64,000 nucleotides of DNA from Prosapia bicincta (taxonomy: Eukaryota > Arthropoda > Insecta > Hemiptera > Cercopidae), in NCBI GenBank assembly GCA_036971475.1, contig JBAIZL010000004.1:64353753-64417752 (forward strand). Direction: 5' to 3'. Position numbers and translations under genes: made by a program. Of the stretch, positions 1-13,089 are shown piece after piece. The notes under the pieces were generated by a model that saw only the letters and a list, made by a program, of their open reading frames with translations, ran no database searches and was not told the origin of the DNA. Within the stretch, counting starts at the first letter, position 1. The number at the start of each line of letters is the position of its first letter.

Positions 1-122
1 TTGGAGTGATTCGACAATGGTCAAGTGAGCGAAAGGCACCTCATCACACAAGGTAAAATCATTGCACTTAATGGTGGATAAAATTATCTTACAAATGTAA
101 TATATTAACTTCATATAAATAA

Positions 123-167
<45 letters not shown>

Positions 168-2400
168 GTGAAGAATTGTGTGGTTTTTCCGGTAATGTAT
201 TATGACTACCACTTCTCCTTTAATAGTATGTTCATGTGTTCATACTAGATCTACTTCGGAATTGTTTTAATGGTCAATCTTTATAACATGGGAAACCATG
301 AAGTTTTATTTCAATACCTTTTTTTTTAATTCAGAAGTATATTTAGAACTTACAGTACCACGATTATTTACTCATAAAAAAAACATGGAATTACACTCCC
401 TGCTAATTTTAATAACCTTGTTCACGTATTTTTATATGTTCGTTATTTGCACAATATGATTCTAGGTGAGTGTATAAATGTGCATCCTGAACCAATAGAG
501 ATTATAATAAGTATATAAATATTCCCTCAATAAAAGGTCTTTGTGATGAAGATAGCTAAAACAATACATATGTTTATGTTACGAACGTGTATTTCTTTCT
601 ACTCGTTTATTTGTAGATGTGGTCGTGACCACGTGGCTGAAACGTTAGGTCTCCTGGAACGTAATCCTATTGGTTGTTTCCTTATGGTCTCCTGTACAAC
701 ATTTATTTAGATGTATGGTCTTAAATATGCACAGACTTATAATAATAATATATAACAAAATCTTTTCGTTCCTAAAACAAAAAGTCTTTCCTGAATTTTT
801 TATGAAAGAAAATCAAACATTAAATGAAATAATAAATTCAGAGCAACGTATCGCAGAGTGTTTACCCAAAGAAAGTTGATTTAATTGATGCAAGACAATA
901 AAAACAATTAGTAGTTATAAGAATATATATGTAAATCATCAAAAAAATAATACAAATATAATAAATTTACATGTATTTGTTGCTTACTTGTAACTTTTTA
1001 GATGATACTTATTGTTGTCTTAAAAAATATATTGTTCTTCTCTCTGATTCTTCGTTAAAATCTTACGTTAATAAAATATACTGTACTATTTCCTAAATAC
1101 GAACAGAAACATTTTGATTTAAAGTTCCTCATGTTTCAATAAATCTTACAATAAACAAACAATTGGCTAAATTTTTCGAATTCAAAACTTTAATTGGTTC
1201 TGTATCTCAGAAATTGTTCATTTTAATGAAGTAAATAAAACTCCTAAAAATAACTTAGGAAGAAGAAAAACAAAATTAAAAGTTTTAATTTCCAAACAGA
1301 GATAGAAAATTGCCAATTGTTATCTTATTCGATGCAATTGTTAAAACGGCCTTGTTATTCATATTCAATAAATAAAGGAGAAATAAGATAAAGATTTAAA
1401 GTAAAGAGGTAAAGTAAGGTACAATACAATTTGTAGAACACTTCTGTAGCTTAACGGTATCATTTTGGAATAATATGAATTATACCATTTAAACATTTCG
1501 TACTCATTTAATACATTTTACCTACTCATCTATTATCATGGAAATTATACTGCTTACCATTCTCAGTTACATAAATATATATCGTTTTTAAGGATTGGCA
1601 GTTCAGCAACCTGCAAAGAACTTTAAGTTCTTTAAATTCTTTTAAGCGGAAAACAACTTCTCGGATAGGCTTTATGCACTTGATGTTTATGAAAAGGCTT
1701 TGAAGTAAAAGTTTTATTTATGTAGAAAAACTTTGCTTTCCCATAGAAAGCAGTAATTTATCCAAATATATATTCCGTTTGGGAGTTTTTCTAAAATTCA
1801 AAATTATTTTCATAGCACACATTTCTGACACTATCACAATATTTCATTGAACAATAAAATAACACGTAACTAGGAATAGTGGTAATTCATCCAATCTTCA
1901 ATATATATTCCTATGCAGCAAGAACCTAGGTAACAGGCTTATTTATCATACCACTCATGCATTAAGCTTCCTCAAGCGTAGACTGGCTAACGAGCTAACA
2001 TATTTAGTTTCTGAATTCCACGAACGACTAGTGTAGGACACTTGTCCATAAATAAAAGTCTTCACGGTAACCATTTCTGTTTTCTCATAATCGTTATCTC
2101 GTCATCGACTCTTGCCTATTATTTACTAGTGTTATTCAAACAGGTCCTAACATTTATTTAATATAGAAACAACTTTCCTTGTTCACTATTAAATTTAATA
2201 AATATAAATCTGTATACTAAACAAGTTATTTTAAAATACTTTGTTATTCTGTTTATGGGATTTATAAATGTTTGATTCAAGGTAAACGAAAATATTTTGC
2301 ATTTTTTATAAATGAGTCATTGTGTTTTTAGCTTTTGTATACAGTTGTGGTTTATTGTCTCTAATTCTGTGTTGTTTAGGAACGATAACAATATATGGTG
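1..2400. other. AT-rich DNA, no gene seen
   Basis: No recognisable coding segment, RNA gene or transposon end was found. An (AT)n microsatellite lies at 127-164. The longest open frame (670-879, plus) is a composition-driven stretch with no recognisable motif. Confidence 0.6.
127..164. repeat. (AT)n microsatellite
   Basis: Uninterrupted AT dinucleotide repeat of about 19 units. Confidence 0.95.
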
Positions 2401-3389
2401 GCTATGAGTCTTCCACTCTTAGTAGAAAATGTTAAACAATCAGCTGGAACAGGAGCTATGACACAGGTTTGCTGTCGCGAATAATAGAGAAAAACAGGGA
2501 GGCGTCTTACCGTAAAATTGAGTTCTGGAAGAATGATAAGGAAGACCATATGACCTTTTTAGGGAGATTGAGGAATTATAAAATACAATGGATAAGATGA
2601 CCAAACCTAAAATTATTGAAAGGTATTTAAAAAGGGCCGCGGATGCATAGTGGAAGGCCAAAAAAAAAAAATGATACAGAAATGAATACGGAATTCAAGC
2701 CAGAATTCTCGAAACATTTCTGGAGTTTCCACCAACAAGATAGGGTACGGAGACAAGTTAACCAGGGACGTTACCATAACTATGGACCATACTAATGGCA
2801 GAGTATTTCATTATAATTGTAAACAAGGCGTAGAACTTAGACCCGGTAATCCCAGAAAGCCATTTGATTTTCATGCTAATAGCGCCATATGGAAGTAACG
2901 TGCTGTTAGCTAGCGTAGGAAACCTAACGAGTAGCGTATAACAGGCAATTTCTTTCCTACAATAGCTGGACAAACTTTCAGAACATGCCAATAGTACCGG
3001 GAACACCCCACACGGTCAACAGCGGCTGGTTGCATCACACTAACAACCTAAACCTAACCTTAGGTCGCATGGTGATTCCGCAAAAAACCCAAATACCAAG
3101 TATCCTAAAACGATAAGTCCCAAAATATCTATCCTTGGACCAAGCGACCAAAGACCAGAAATGTAAATAGAAAGGAAAAAAATGAGGGTGGCACGTTAAC
3201 CGAGTTAGGGATCCAAAGCGACAAATGGCTAACAACAAATAGGAAGCAAAGAAAATTGCCAGTTTACCGTCATAATGAAATGAGCCTAGTCGGTTTTTCC
3301 TTGTCTATTCGGGATGACTTGTTAGAGGAAGGGAGCGACTAAAACTGGAACAAATAGACCAATGTCAATGATATAATGCTTAATTAAGG

Positions 3390-3665
3390 GCAAAAAGATA
3401 TTTGCTGAAATAGACACAGGTGCCCAAATGTTTGTTAATATAACCTAGAAATATGTAGCTTTAAAACAAAACTGTTATCAATTTACGAGCTATCACTAGC
3501 TAACGTGGGGATAGTCACAGAATTAGGGGCAACTTGAAAAAGGGTCAAATTGCAAACGATGTTTCACCTAACACTCAACGGTCTCAGAAAGGAGTTTGTT
3601 TTCTTCATAACGGACAACCTACGGGTTGACCTCATGTTGGGGAGGAAACACTTTGTGCGCGTTAA
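3390..3665 (+). pseudogene. Ty3/gypsy aspartic protease remnant
   Basis: The frame through 3390-3440 reads KIFAEIDTGAQMFV, the catalytic DTG context of a retropepsin-like protease. It is followed near 3600-3660 by FFITDNLRVDLMLGRKHF, which matches the usual ILG-type second motif before the RT linker. Stops interrupt the frame between the motifs. Its place between gag-like and RT remnants supports the call. Confidence 0.7.
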
Positions 3666-4639
3666 AAGCCCGGATAAACAAGGACACATCGTTCATTACC
3701 TATGAAAATGACGGACATGGGCTAAACCAAGAATTTCTGTAAAATTAATAATAAAAAACAAAATTAAATAACGAAATAATATCCAACAAAATTAATGAAA
3801 ATTTCACTACGACGCGACTATGTAACTCTCAGGACCGACAGAAACTTAATATGAGCAAACAATTTAAACACGGACAAAAGACACCTAAAACGCCAAATCA
3901 GGATTGTTTCATAGTATATGGCGAGACAAGGGAGCCATTCACAGGCGAGTATCAGGATAATGTGACCTTGAAGAGGGTTGATGGTGGTGAAATGGAATCG
4001 AGAAAAGCAAAGGAAACAAGCAAAAACCAAAACAAAAACAATAGCAAAAATAGTTTCCACGATTAAACGGGGAACGAAAATTAAAAATATATCAAACTCA
4101 AACAATAACGGACGAAATGTTGCAAAAAAACGAAAATTACCAATAAATTAACAACATAATGAAATCACAAAGTAATCAATAAATTAGACATTGAAGGAGG
4201 GAAAAAAAACTAATAAAGTGCGAAATTAAGAGTTTAAATGAGGACGAATTAAGGAAGAAAGGGATCAAATTAACAATGAAATTAAATAAGAATATCAATA
4301 AGCCGAAACAAATAAAGTTCCAGCAAGTTAGGGAAGGACCTAATTGTCCTAATATAGTCCGTTAGATGATAGAAAAATTCCAAAACGAATTAGTTTTAAA
4401 AATTTTGACTTCAAATCTAAAACAAATAAATTCGCACATCAAAAAATCACAAATAAATCAACAAATAATCGACATTACAAAAGTCAACTAAATAAGAGAA
4501 AAATTAAATTAAGAAAAATAATAAAATACAAATGTTATGCTCAGTGGTGAAGACGAAATGCCGTAAGAAATACAGAATCAATATAAAATGCCTAAGACTG
4601 GATACAATTAAAACATATGATACTAATAACAAAAATTGC

Positions 4640-5580
4640 AATGTATGTTTTCTTCCGCAAACAGGTTCAGGAAGAAATAGACAAAATTCTCCAATATGAC
4701 ATAATTGAAAGTCAAGAACGCCGTATGTCAATCCAATGGCTGTTGTTACGAAATCAGACAAAACAGTTCGACTATCATTGGACGCTAGAAAATTGAATGA
4801 CATAACGATACTCGACTAAGAAAGTTAACATAGTATAGATGATATACTAAGGAAGGGAAGAATAAGCGATATAACTTTAAGATCGATATGACGTTAGGTT
4901 TTTGGCAGGTACCGTTAACACACGAGTCAAGGAAATATACCGGCTTTTTATTCAATAACAAAGTGTACGATTTGGGTTACAGAATTCTTTAGCGGCCCTA
5001 GTATGGATGGTCGAGCTAACGTTAGGCATTGAATTAAGCGGCGACATACTTGCTTATGTCAACGATTTATAATATCTATCGGAGACATTTGAGGAACACC
5101 TGGAGCACTTGCAAATTATATTTTCCAAATTCAGGGAGGGAGACTTGACCATAAAAACCAAAAAAGACATTTTTCTGCTAACGGAAAATGAATTTTTTAG
5201 GGTACATTTTTGTAATGAAAGGGGTAAAGACTGACCCATATAAGCTCAAGCGTTTCACGATTTTCCTAGTCCTAAGAAAAAGAAACAACCTCAATCGTTC
5301 TTAGGATTTGTGAATTACTATTCTCGCTTTACGAGTCAATACGATCAAGAAACTTCAGCCCTGTTGAAGCTCTTAATGAAGGGACAGCCCTGGAATTGGG
5401 ACGTAGAAATGTAAGATGCCTTTAACAGAGTAAAAAACCAAAGGCCAACAGGGCAGATTAGGAATAATAGGTCTCATGTCGAGAACCCTTAAAAAAGCAG
5501 AATTGGGATATACAGTATCCAAGAAGTAGCTCTTAGCAATAGCACACGGGTTAAAGAGACTTCGGCACTTTTAGTAGTAG
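4640..5580 (+). pseudogene. Ty3/gypsy reverse transcriptase/RNase H remnant
   Basis: Successive frames show the RT fingers (QEEIDKILQYDIIES, then VNPMAVVTKSDKTVRLSL) from about 4660. The palm follows near 4890 (MTLGFWQVPLTHESRKYTGF). The active-site region near 5055 reads YVNDL, so the second catalytic aspartate region is altered and a stop follows. Thumb and connection remnants (SFLGFVNYYSRF) are near 5300. RNase H-like text (KKAELGYTVSKK, LLAIAHGLKRLRHF) lies at about 5490-5570. At least five stops or frameshifts break the region, so it cannot encode an active enzyme. Confidence 0.78.
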
Positions 5581-5844
5581 CCCCACTAACAATAATTACA
5601 GATATCAAAGCATTCAAATTTCCGTATTCATGTAATTACACTAATTCATGCATAACTATTTGGATTTTGGCGATACAGGAGTATCAGCCAAAAATGATAC
5701 ACTGCCCAGACAAAGAAAACTACCCTTGTGTCACAATAATCCGGATGTACCAGACTTATATGGGAAACGGAAGTGGCCAAAAGGACATCAATTATGATTC
5801 AAGTGTAACAAGCAAAAACAGAATGTCCAGCATCATTACAAAAA

Positions 5845-6440
5845 ATGTTTAAAGACATGAGGCAAATTCAGGAACAACAACCTGATTTGTTGCATATCGT
5901 AAACCAAATAAACAATTTTAACAAATTCAAAATAGCAAATAATAAATTATGTAAAATTTTAAATGGCAAAACAAAGGTAATAATGCCAAATCGGAATATT
6001 GCTCCCTTTATAGAACAAGTTCACAAGAAATATGCGCACTTAGACAGTAATAAAATTGTCAAAATTATATATGCACATATTTACAATAAAAACATAAATA
6101 AACAAGTGATGGATATCATTCGTAAATGTCGAATTTGCCAGTTTGCCAAAGTAACAAAAGATATATGCAAGAAAGAACAAAACCCATTTTAATGCAACAG
6201 CCAGAAGGAATAATTGCTGTTGATTTCTTAGGACCTTTGCCGCGAATTATAGGAAGTACAAGACACATCCTAGTAATTGTAAACGTGTTTTCATAATTAG
6301 AGAAGTTGTATGCAGTGAAGCGCCCAAATACGACGAATACAGAAGGCAAGCTGTCGCATTATTTTCGAACAATCGGGAAACCTAGGCGAATACTCTCAGA
6401 TATCGGCTCGGTCTTTATTTCCCGACAATGGAATTTAAGG
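5845..6440 (+). pseudogene. Ty3/gypsy integrase remnant
   Basis: The open stretch 5845-6192 (115 codons) carries an HHCC-type zinc finger: HKKYAHLDSNKI followed by CRICQFAK. After a stop the frame continues with the catalytic core (IIAVDFLGPLPR, first Asp, near 6215). Near 6390-6420 it contains RRILSDIGSVFIS, the second Asp context. The glutamate region and C-terminal domain are not recognisable before the TG microsatellite at 6671. It retains the longest intact frame of the element. Confidence 0.78.
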
Positions 6441-6670
6441 ATGCAAAACAACAAACCGCCAAAGTGTATGTTGTCCATAACACTGGTTTCGGGTAAATTC
6501 GGCTTGTGGAAAGAGGGATGGGCCAGGGATGAAACAAGGCGTTTCTTGATTCAACGGAAAAGGTACACGCTTTTTTTAACTATATTGTTTATTTCATTCT
6601 CTTCGGATCTTCCTGGCGGAATGTCTTTTTCAGTTTTATTCTATTTAATATGCTACAATTTGAGTGTCTG

Positions 6671-6749
6671 TATGTGTGTGTGTATGTTTCTGTGTGTGTG
6701 TGTGTGTGTGTGTGTTTGTGTATGTGTGTGTCTGTGTGTATGTGTGTAT
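6671..6749 (+). repeat. Imperfect (TG)n microsatellite
   Basis: TG-rich tract with a few TATG/TTTG interruptions. It creates an artificial Cys-Val-rich open frame. Between it and 7190 I see nothing else. Confidence 0.9.
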
Positions 6750-7194
6750 TTTAGAGAACCGTAGAAATTAGTGTTTGAAACTTTCCAGATTCAACTTAAA
6801 TCTTCATTAAATACAGGCACAAAAAAAATACGTTGGGCGTGTACACAGAGTTTACAATAGATAAAGCCTTCGACTAAGCCGAATACGACTGATATTTTTA
6901 GAAATGATGGATGTACCTCAACTTTCCTTATGATTTTAAGCTTTGGTTTTTTTAGAAATAATTCCAAATACAACCCACAACAGACGATTAGTTTACTGGG
7001 TATGAATGGTTACACAACAGTAAGAAATAATGCAGTAGTTTGTTCTACGATGTAATACATTTCTATATCCTACAGATTTTATAGTTAAATAAAAATTATT
7101 TTTAAGCAAACAAAGTTATTTCACCTGATATTTGTGTTACAAAATATCAAGTGCACAGTGGTACAATATATTACAATTATTTAATCAAAGATAA

Positions 7195-7548
7195 ACTAAT
7201 AATTACACAAATGAGAATCCTAAAATTCCAAGATTAAATGGACTAATTAGGTTGCACAAAGAAGATAAACCAATTAGGCTATTAGTTAATTTTACAACTG
7301 CTCCTTCTTATAAAATTTCCAAATATTTGGCTTTATTACTTAAAGATAAGGCACAATTAAATAATACTCATAATATAAAAAACTCGATTGAACTTATTGA
7401 AAATTTAAAAGATATTAAAATAGATAATAATACAAAATTAATATCATTTGATGTTACTAACATGTATAATAACATACCTATAATGAAAACACTTGAAATA
7501 ATAAAAATTATAATAGATACATTTGAAAAAGATAACACATTAACATAA
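7195..7548 (+). pseudogene. PLE reverse transcriptase N-terminal remnant
   Basis: Open from about 7195 (the first Met, 7252, is internal). The text PKIPRLNGLIRLHKEDKPIR is the PLE/telomerase-type region before RT motif 1, and LISFDVTNMYNNIPI is motif A with its catalytic Asp. A TAA at 7546-7548 ends this stretch, and RT continues downstream in broken frames through the YVDD box near 7740. Confidence 0.8.
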
Positions 7549-7986
7549 GAAATAATAAATACATTAATAATCATATTAAATCAAAATTATTTTTCATACA
7601 ATAATAAAATTTATAAACAAAAGGATGGATTAACAATGGGCTCTCCAATGTCCAGCATATAATCGGAAATATTTTTACAAAATAGACATTGATATAGATA
7701 AGATTATTAACACATATGATCAAAAATGACACTGGTTTAGATATGTAGATGATGGATTATACATATCAAATAATATGGTTCAAATATTGACAAAATATTA
7801 AAATGTATAAATAATATACACGAAAATATAAAATTTACTCATGAATTTGAATTAAAAATTAAACTAAATTATTTAGATATTACAATTACTAGAAATAAAG
7901 AATCATTTGAATATTATATATATAGAACACCAACGCGGACAAACCAAATAATACCTAATTATTCAAATCATCCATACAACCAAAAA

Positions 7987-8532
7987 ATGGCAGCGCTTTA
8001 TAATTTACTACATAGAATGCACAAAATACCAATGAACGTAAATAATCAAATAAAAGAGAAAAATATAATATATCAAATTGGTTTAGAAAATGGATATAAA
8101 AGAAAAACCATAGATAAATTAAATAATAATATAATTAGAAAACAGAAACTCGAAAATAACTTTGTACCTAATAAGAGAGAAAATATTTGGATAACTTTTA
8201 CATTCACTGGTAACGAAATAAATAAAATTACAAGATTATTTAAAGAAACAAATTTACAAATTACATATAAAACTATTAATAAAATTAAAAATTTAATGAA
8301 CAATAACAAAAATCAAAATAATATGCACGAAAGAAATGGAGTATATAATATAAAATGTCAAACTTGTAATAAATTATACGTAGGACAAACAAAAAAGAAA
8401 TTAAAAGAAAGATACAAAGAACATTTAAACGCTTATATCAAACTAAACATATACAAATCCAATTTAGCTACGCATTGTATTAATAATGAACATGAGTTTC
8501 AGGAAATAGCAAATATGAAATTTATAAAATAA
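7987..8532 (+). pseudogene. PLE C-terminal fragment with GIY-YIG endonuclease
   Basis: A 181-codon open stretch. The N-terminal two thirds are a Lys/Asn/Ile-rich linker with NLLHRMHKIPM and a TFTGNEINKITRLFK segment typical of PLE linkers. The last 70 residues form the GIY-YIG nuclease: GVYNIKCQTCNKLYVGQT contains GVY and YVG plus the Cys pair, followed by KERYKEHLNAY and the HCINNEHEF histidine motif. The fold residues look preserved but the polypeptide is cut off from its RT by upstream stops. ATG 7987 is simply the first Met in the frame, not a real start. Confidence 0.82.
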
Positions 8533-8762
8533 TTAAATAAAGGATTAAAAATGAATATATTTTTAAACATTGGAAATTTATAAGCATAAAGTTAAAGAAA
8601 AATAATTAATGAACAAATTCAAGTGAGATCAAGGCACCAAACTATTTATAAAGTCATTGATGTTGTAGAAAAATTTCCATAAAGTGCAATACTTATAAAC
8701 ATATGATTCTTTGTAGTACATATGATTTAATTTTGTAAAAGTATTTTATTAGATAATTATTT

Positions 8763-8800
8763 TCCTGAAGATGCTAATACTATTTTAACGGCGAAGAGCT
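8763..8800 (+). ncRNA. Hammerhead-ribozyme-like remnant downstream of PLE
   Basis: CTGAAGA (8765-8771) matches the hammerhead CUGANGA box. A possible stem II follows, then GAAG (8793-8796) in place of GAAA, and a short AGCT self-complementary stem. Hammerhead motifs are known in the terminal repeats of Penelope-like elements, and the PLE at 43-47 kb has a clearer version. Here stem I is not convincing and the GAAA box is altered, so this is at best a degenerate copy. Confidence 0.35.
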
Positions 8801-8886
8801 TTGAATAAATATATTCGTTAAAAGTATTCTTGTTTTTGAAGTATTTTTAATTTATTACCTATAGTACAAGAAAGCATATCACCATA

Positions 8887-8890
<4 letters not shown>

Positions 8891-8948
<58 letters not shown>
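8891..8948. repeat. (AT)n microsatellite
   Basis: Pure AT dinucleotide repeat of about 29 units. Confidence 0.95.
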
Positions 8949-8951
<3 letters not shown>

Positions 8952-10379
8952 ACAATCCAGTAACAATTTAATAACAGTTAAAGAACTATTGTACATCCGT
9001 ACTACATACCTACCAAATTTTCCACAGCATCCTTATTGCGACGAAATAAGTAGAATTAACATTAATTAAATTCCCAACCATTTCTATAATGTCTAGACCC
9101 AATAAAACGTACCTATATAGCATATTTTGCTATTTAACTACTATTTTAATAAAAGTGAAGATTCCGGATACTAGTTGATTTAAAGGTAGTTAGAAAAAGA
9201 ATGATTTTTAATTTTAAATGTAATTAAAAAAATGTACAAAATAATAAAATGACCGACTAATTGCAATTAAAAACTGTAAGCCTATGGTAGACAACGCTTA
9301 TTTATTGATGTTGGACATCGTTGTCCCTATACGATTGAAGATAATACAAATATTATTTCTATTTCAACTAATAAAACGCTTTCTAATTTAAAAGTTATTA
9401 CTGAAGAAGAAAGATAGAAAATGAGTTACTTTGACCTGAGAGGGTGCCAGAAGTAAAATAGGATTGAATACCTAAAGGACACACCGGGGGCCAACTACCC
9501 TAAAGGCAATAGGCTACCTAACCTCCCATCTATGTTCCCTAACACAAAATTACTCCTTAGAACACACTATTTTATGTTATTATCAATTATGTTTTAGGTA
9601 TGTTATATTGAAAAAAAAAACTAGAAGCACAAGAAAGTTTAATAATCGCTTTAATGCACTCTTTGCAGTTTGATAATATTATTCTTTTTCAAATGATTGC
9701 TTCTCTAATAAGATGCCTACTGCTATTATACGTTAATGTTTTTATATGCAATGTATGTAGTTTCTATAAACATATACTCTTGCAATACGACAGGAGTAAG
9801 GTTTACTCCAGAGCAAGGTACACTAAGGTGATCGAAATAATTAAAAATTAAATATATAATTAGAGTTTGTTTAGGAAAGTTTTTTCAACCAAAGGGTGAA
9901 ACTAAAGTAATTAGATATTTCCCATGTAGGTTACTTAAGACGGTAAAACACGTTTTATAAAATAATCATATAATTGAGGCAAATCGAATTTCATGTTTAC
10001 AAGATGCGGACAAACGAACATTTGTTTAGACAAAATTACGGTCCGCGTTTGGAAAACACTAAGAACATTAGCCTTAAGCCTACTTGTAACCTAATCATAT
10101 TAATATCTCAAGTTGTAGAGAAAATATACAACAGAAGGTATGAAACTTTATCAAAAATATATTGTTTATTGACAAATTAAAAAAGTGGAACATTTTCCAG
10201 TAATATATAGGTTCTGGATGTATACCATATTTGATGTTTTATAATAAACTACTCTAAAGTTAAGTAAACATACCTCACAGGATTAGAAAAAAACTGGAAT
10301 TGTCTTTAATAGTGAACCATTATATAGCATCGATTGCGTAAAGCGGTTTACTCTGCATTCATTAATTAAATGATTTAAT

Positions 10380-10560
10380 ATATATATATATATATGACGT
10401 TCTAACTTCAGTGCTGGGATCGAATGAATACGATATCCAAGTCAGCGATCGAATCGATAAGAGGAATAATATCGCATAACTGAGTAAAGATTTTTCCCGT
10501 TGTAGGTATGCTAATGACGTTGGAAATTGAAGAAAAGCCTTCAAAATACCGGATTACCCT
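10380..10560. repeat. Diverged duplicated segment A, copy 1
   Basis: This segment shares its order of short blocks with 16,810-17,010. Both have a gacgtt start, a TACGATATCCAAGTC block, an ATAATATC-CAT block, a poly-T/CC step, a CTAATGACG block, GAA and a CCTTCA block. Many substitutions and small indels separate the copies, so the duplication is old. No coding potential is shared. Confidence 0.6.
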
Positions 10561-12309
10561 AATGATGTTATCCATATTTATAGCTTACGAAAAACAATTC
10601 TAAAATATTATTAATAAGTCTAAAATAATACGAGTAGAGTCAAATATTATTCTTTGTTTTTACGAAAATTATTTGTAAATACGACTTTTGAATTTGCAAT
10701 AATGTTTCAAGGAAAGGTATACCTGACTTAGTAGTGACTAAGTTAATTATAACTAACCCAACTTTCTGTAGGTTTTCTTTCCCAGGCGTAGTTTTATTTT
10801 CCCTTTCCTATTTAGAGATACTTCCCATTTAGTCGGGTTACTAAAATTAACTATGTTCCAAGCTCTTTCTACTTATACTTTATCGGAGTAAAATTTATTT
10901 TCCAATTTATAGTGACCCAGGATAATATATTGTACTTTTTGCAGGGTACATCTAATAAATATACGTAACATTCTCAGGGCAGAGAATTTACTATACATTA
11001 TTCCCGCCTCGGTTGAATATTATTAAATGTGAATAACAGATAATAGGTCTATAACCTTATTTGTTAAAATACCAACGACACTGTGTAAAACATTTCAAAT
11101 AAATTCGCCTTTATCATTACCGCTTCCCATCACTAAAGAACAGATGTAGCCAAGCTTTTCAAGCTTGTGAGTATATCTATTCATAAACATTTCCCTCAAT
11201 CTGACCATTATTCCTCTACATGCATTTGTTTTTACGAGGCGTCCGAATCGTACTTAGTATTGATACGTAACATCTGTGATTTAGGATTCCAGAAGATGTG
11301 TTTAACATGTAACACATTGACTGAATGTTTTTCTCTAATTCTAGCTGTACACATTAGATAAAACTTAAACGGAATCATGAAACGTACCACCTGAACATAA
11401 TGGGCTGCTATTTGATAAGTAAATTGCTCCTAGATTGTTGTACGTTTTCGGAGCAATGTGATTGCAGTAGGAGGTAGTGTGACACACACGCTCGTTGTGG
11501 GTTATTAATCTATCTTACAGTTTATTATAAAATAGGAATCCCTTACATTCTTCAGACCATTTTGCCTTTAGCTTTCAAATGTTGTAGGATAATTAGTAGA
11601 CCCTCTCAAGTTCACAGCGTCCTACTCTGAATAAAAAAGGCAATGACCTTAGACGGTCCATACGTCATAACTACGTCTAAGGAAACGAATGACGGTTGCC
11701 AGAATAATGATTTGTCAACATTCATCTTAATTTTTAAAATTTTCTGTTTAATAATAATCAATAATTATGACTTCAATTTTTCCACAATAGAAGTCAATTC
11801 GTAATAATGGTGTCCAGCTTAAATCTTAATTAATTGAATAGCTTTTTCGGTTAACTAATTATGCTTAATCCCTGATTCTGACAGGGTTTTCGGTTTAAAA
11901 ATGTTCTGTGTGATGCATTTGTATTCTTAGTTGCAGGAAAACGTATTTGCAAAATATTTATTTATACGCTTATCAACGTTCCGTAAGCACCCATGCACAT
12001 ATTTTCTTTTTTACAGGGTCAAAGATATCACCTTAGACGTCGTCTGATTTGCGTATAACAAGCCATGCATTTTTTTTTTAATTAGAAAAATATTGCTCTA
12101 TCGACATTTGTTTAACTTCTACAGTAACATTTGTACAATCTATACTACCAATAGACTTCTGAACTAACCTTCCCAGAATATCGTTTCACCATAACTTTAT
12201 TGAATCTTAAAAAGAATAACGGAAAATGACCTTTTATCTGCAGTTGTATGAAAACAAAGATAATATCCGAATACGGAGGGGATATGGATATTTCCAGTAG
12301 CAACTCTTC

Positions 12310-12990
12310 TCCTATTTTGATAAACATTGTCCTGCGTTGTAGAAAGCAGTGTTTCACCTAGGTTCTTTTGAAATACCTCCAATGTGATTGTATTTGTTAC
12401 ATTGTTTTTTGCTATACAGTGCATTTCGAGAGTTTTAACTTCTATTAAATTCGTTAAGCGAACGATGTACAAAGACACCTTCTGATCTCATGCTACAGTG
12501 AGAGTTGACGTAATTTTGCCATTTAACACTTTGTATAAAAACTCAACTATAAATTAGAAACCTGCTATTTGCTCTGATTATATATGAATCCTTGCCTACA
12601 AAAATCAAATCTAACGTCACTTCCAGAAGTCGGCAGAAGTATCTTAAATAACAGGACACTTAATTTCCAATTTTACGTGATAATTGAACTGTTAGAAAAA
12701 TAATTTTTTTTAGTTAAAAAAAGCACTATCGAATTTTCTATTACGAACACTGTTATGTATGGGTATCGTATAAAATAAATAGATCATTGTACTTAATTTG
12801 ATCCATCGCAAAACACTTTCTTACAATATGCTCTTTTTCTATAGCAAATTAATGGAAAATAAATATCGCTTTTAAGTTTGCATAGTTGAGTTTTACTACG
12901 CTCTGTTTAAGGGTAGGTATTCGAAAAATAAGCATATGCTTCTTAAAATTATATGTTTTGCTGCTGCAGATATAAAAAAGTGTACATTCT
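12310..12990. repeat. Diverged duplicated segment B, copy 1
   Basis: Corresponds to 13,540-14,010. Shared blocks in order include GAAAGCAGTGTTTCA, TACGTGATAATTGAA, a CTCTTTTTC-AGCAAA block and TGGAAAATAAATAT, then a TACTACGCTCT/TATTACGCTCT step. Copy 1 contains extra sequence near 12,370-12,560. No protein is recognised; the minus-strand open frames here are not conserved in copy 2. Confidence 0.65.
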
Positions 12991-13089
12991 CAAATCATTT
13001 TTCAATGTTGTAATAATATATTGTAATAAATAGAAAAGGACTAATTATTATAAACTGTAAATTTAATAATTTAAAATAAGTAATATCAC

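Larger units (their letters stand above)
2430..6560 (+). mobile_element. Decayed Ty3/gypsy-type LTR retrotransposon
   Basis: Translating the plus strand and allowing for many stops and frameshifts gives the gag-PR-RT-RNase H-IN order of Ty3/gypsy elements. A gag-like stretch lies at about 2430-3000. The protease DTG triad (in IDTGAQ) is at 3413-3421, with a flap-region remnant (LMLGRKHF) near 3640. RT begins near 4640 and contains VRLSLDARKLN and later FWQVPLTHESRKYTGF, and a degenerate catalytic box (YVNDL followed by a stop) near 5055. The connection domain (FLGFVNYYSRF) is near 5300 and an RNase H remnant at about 5480-5580. The integrase zinc finger and core lie at 5845-6440. I could not find paired LTRs, so the outer limits are those of detectable coding similarity. 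No frame is intact, so this is an old, inactive copy. Confidence 0.82.
7195..8590 (+). mobile_element. Decayed Penelope-like element (RT + GIY-YIG)
   Basis: Plus-strand translation gives the diagnostic Penelope order of RT then GIY-YIG endonuclease. RT signatures are RLHKEDKPIRLLVNF near 7245, LISFDVTNMYNNIPI (palm A) near 7440, KQKDGLTMGSPMS near 7617 and RYVDDGLYIS (catalytic box, still YVDD) near 7740. LDITITRNKESF follows near 7878. The endonuclease is in the 181-codon frame ending at 8532. Stops after 7545 and 7659 and frame changes near 7700-7800 separate the pieces. The element is extremely AT-rich, more so than the PLE at 43-47 kb, and represents a different family. It is 5'-truncated: nothing recognisable precedes about 7195. 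Confidence 0.85.
8600..10370. other. AT-rich DNA, no gene seen
   Basis: Apart from the hammerhead-like remnant and an (AT)n tract at 8891-8948, nothing is recognisable. A 40-codon plus-strand open stretch at about 9298-9416 (RLFIDVGHRCPYTIEDNTN) has a non-random look but matches no family I know. Confidence 0.5.

Noticed and set aside
6306..6764. 152-codon open frame ending in a Cys-Val run
   Set aside because: The first part is a Ty3 integrase remnant and the tail is translated TG microsatellite; not a separate gene.
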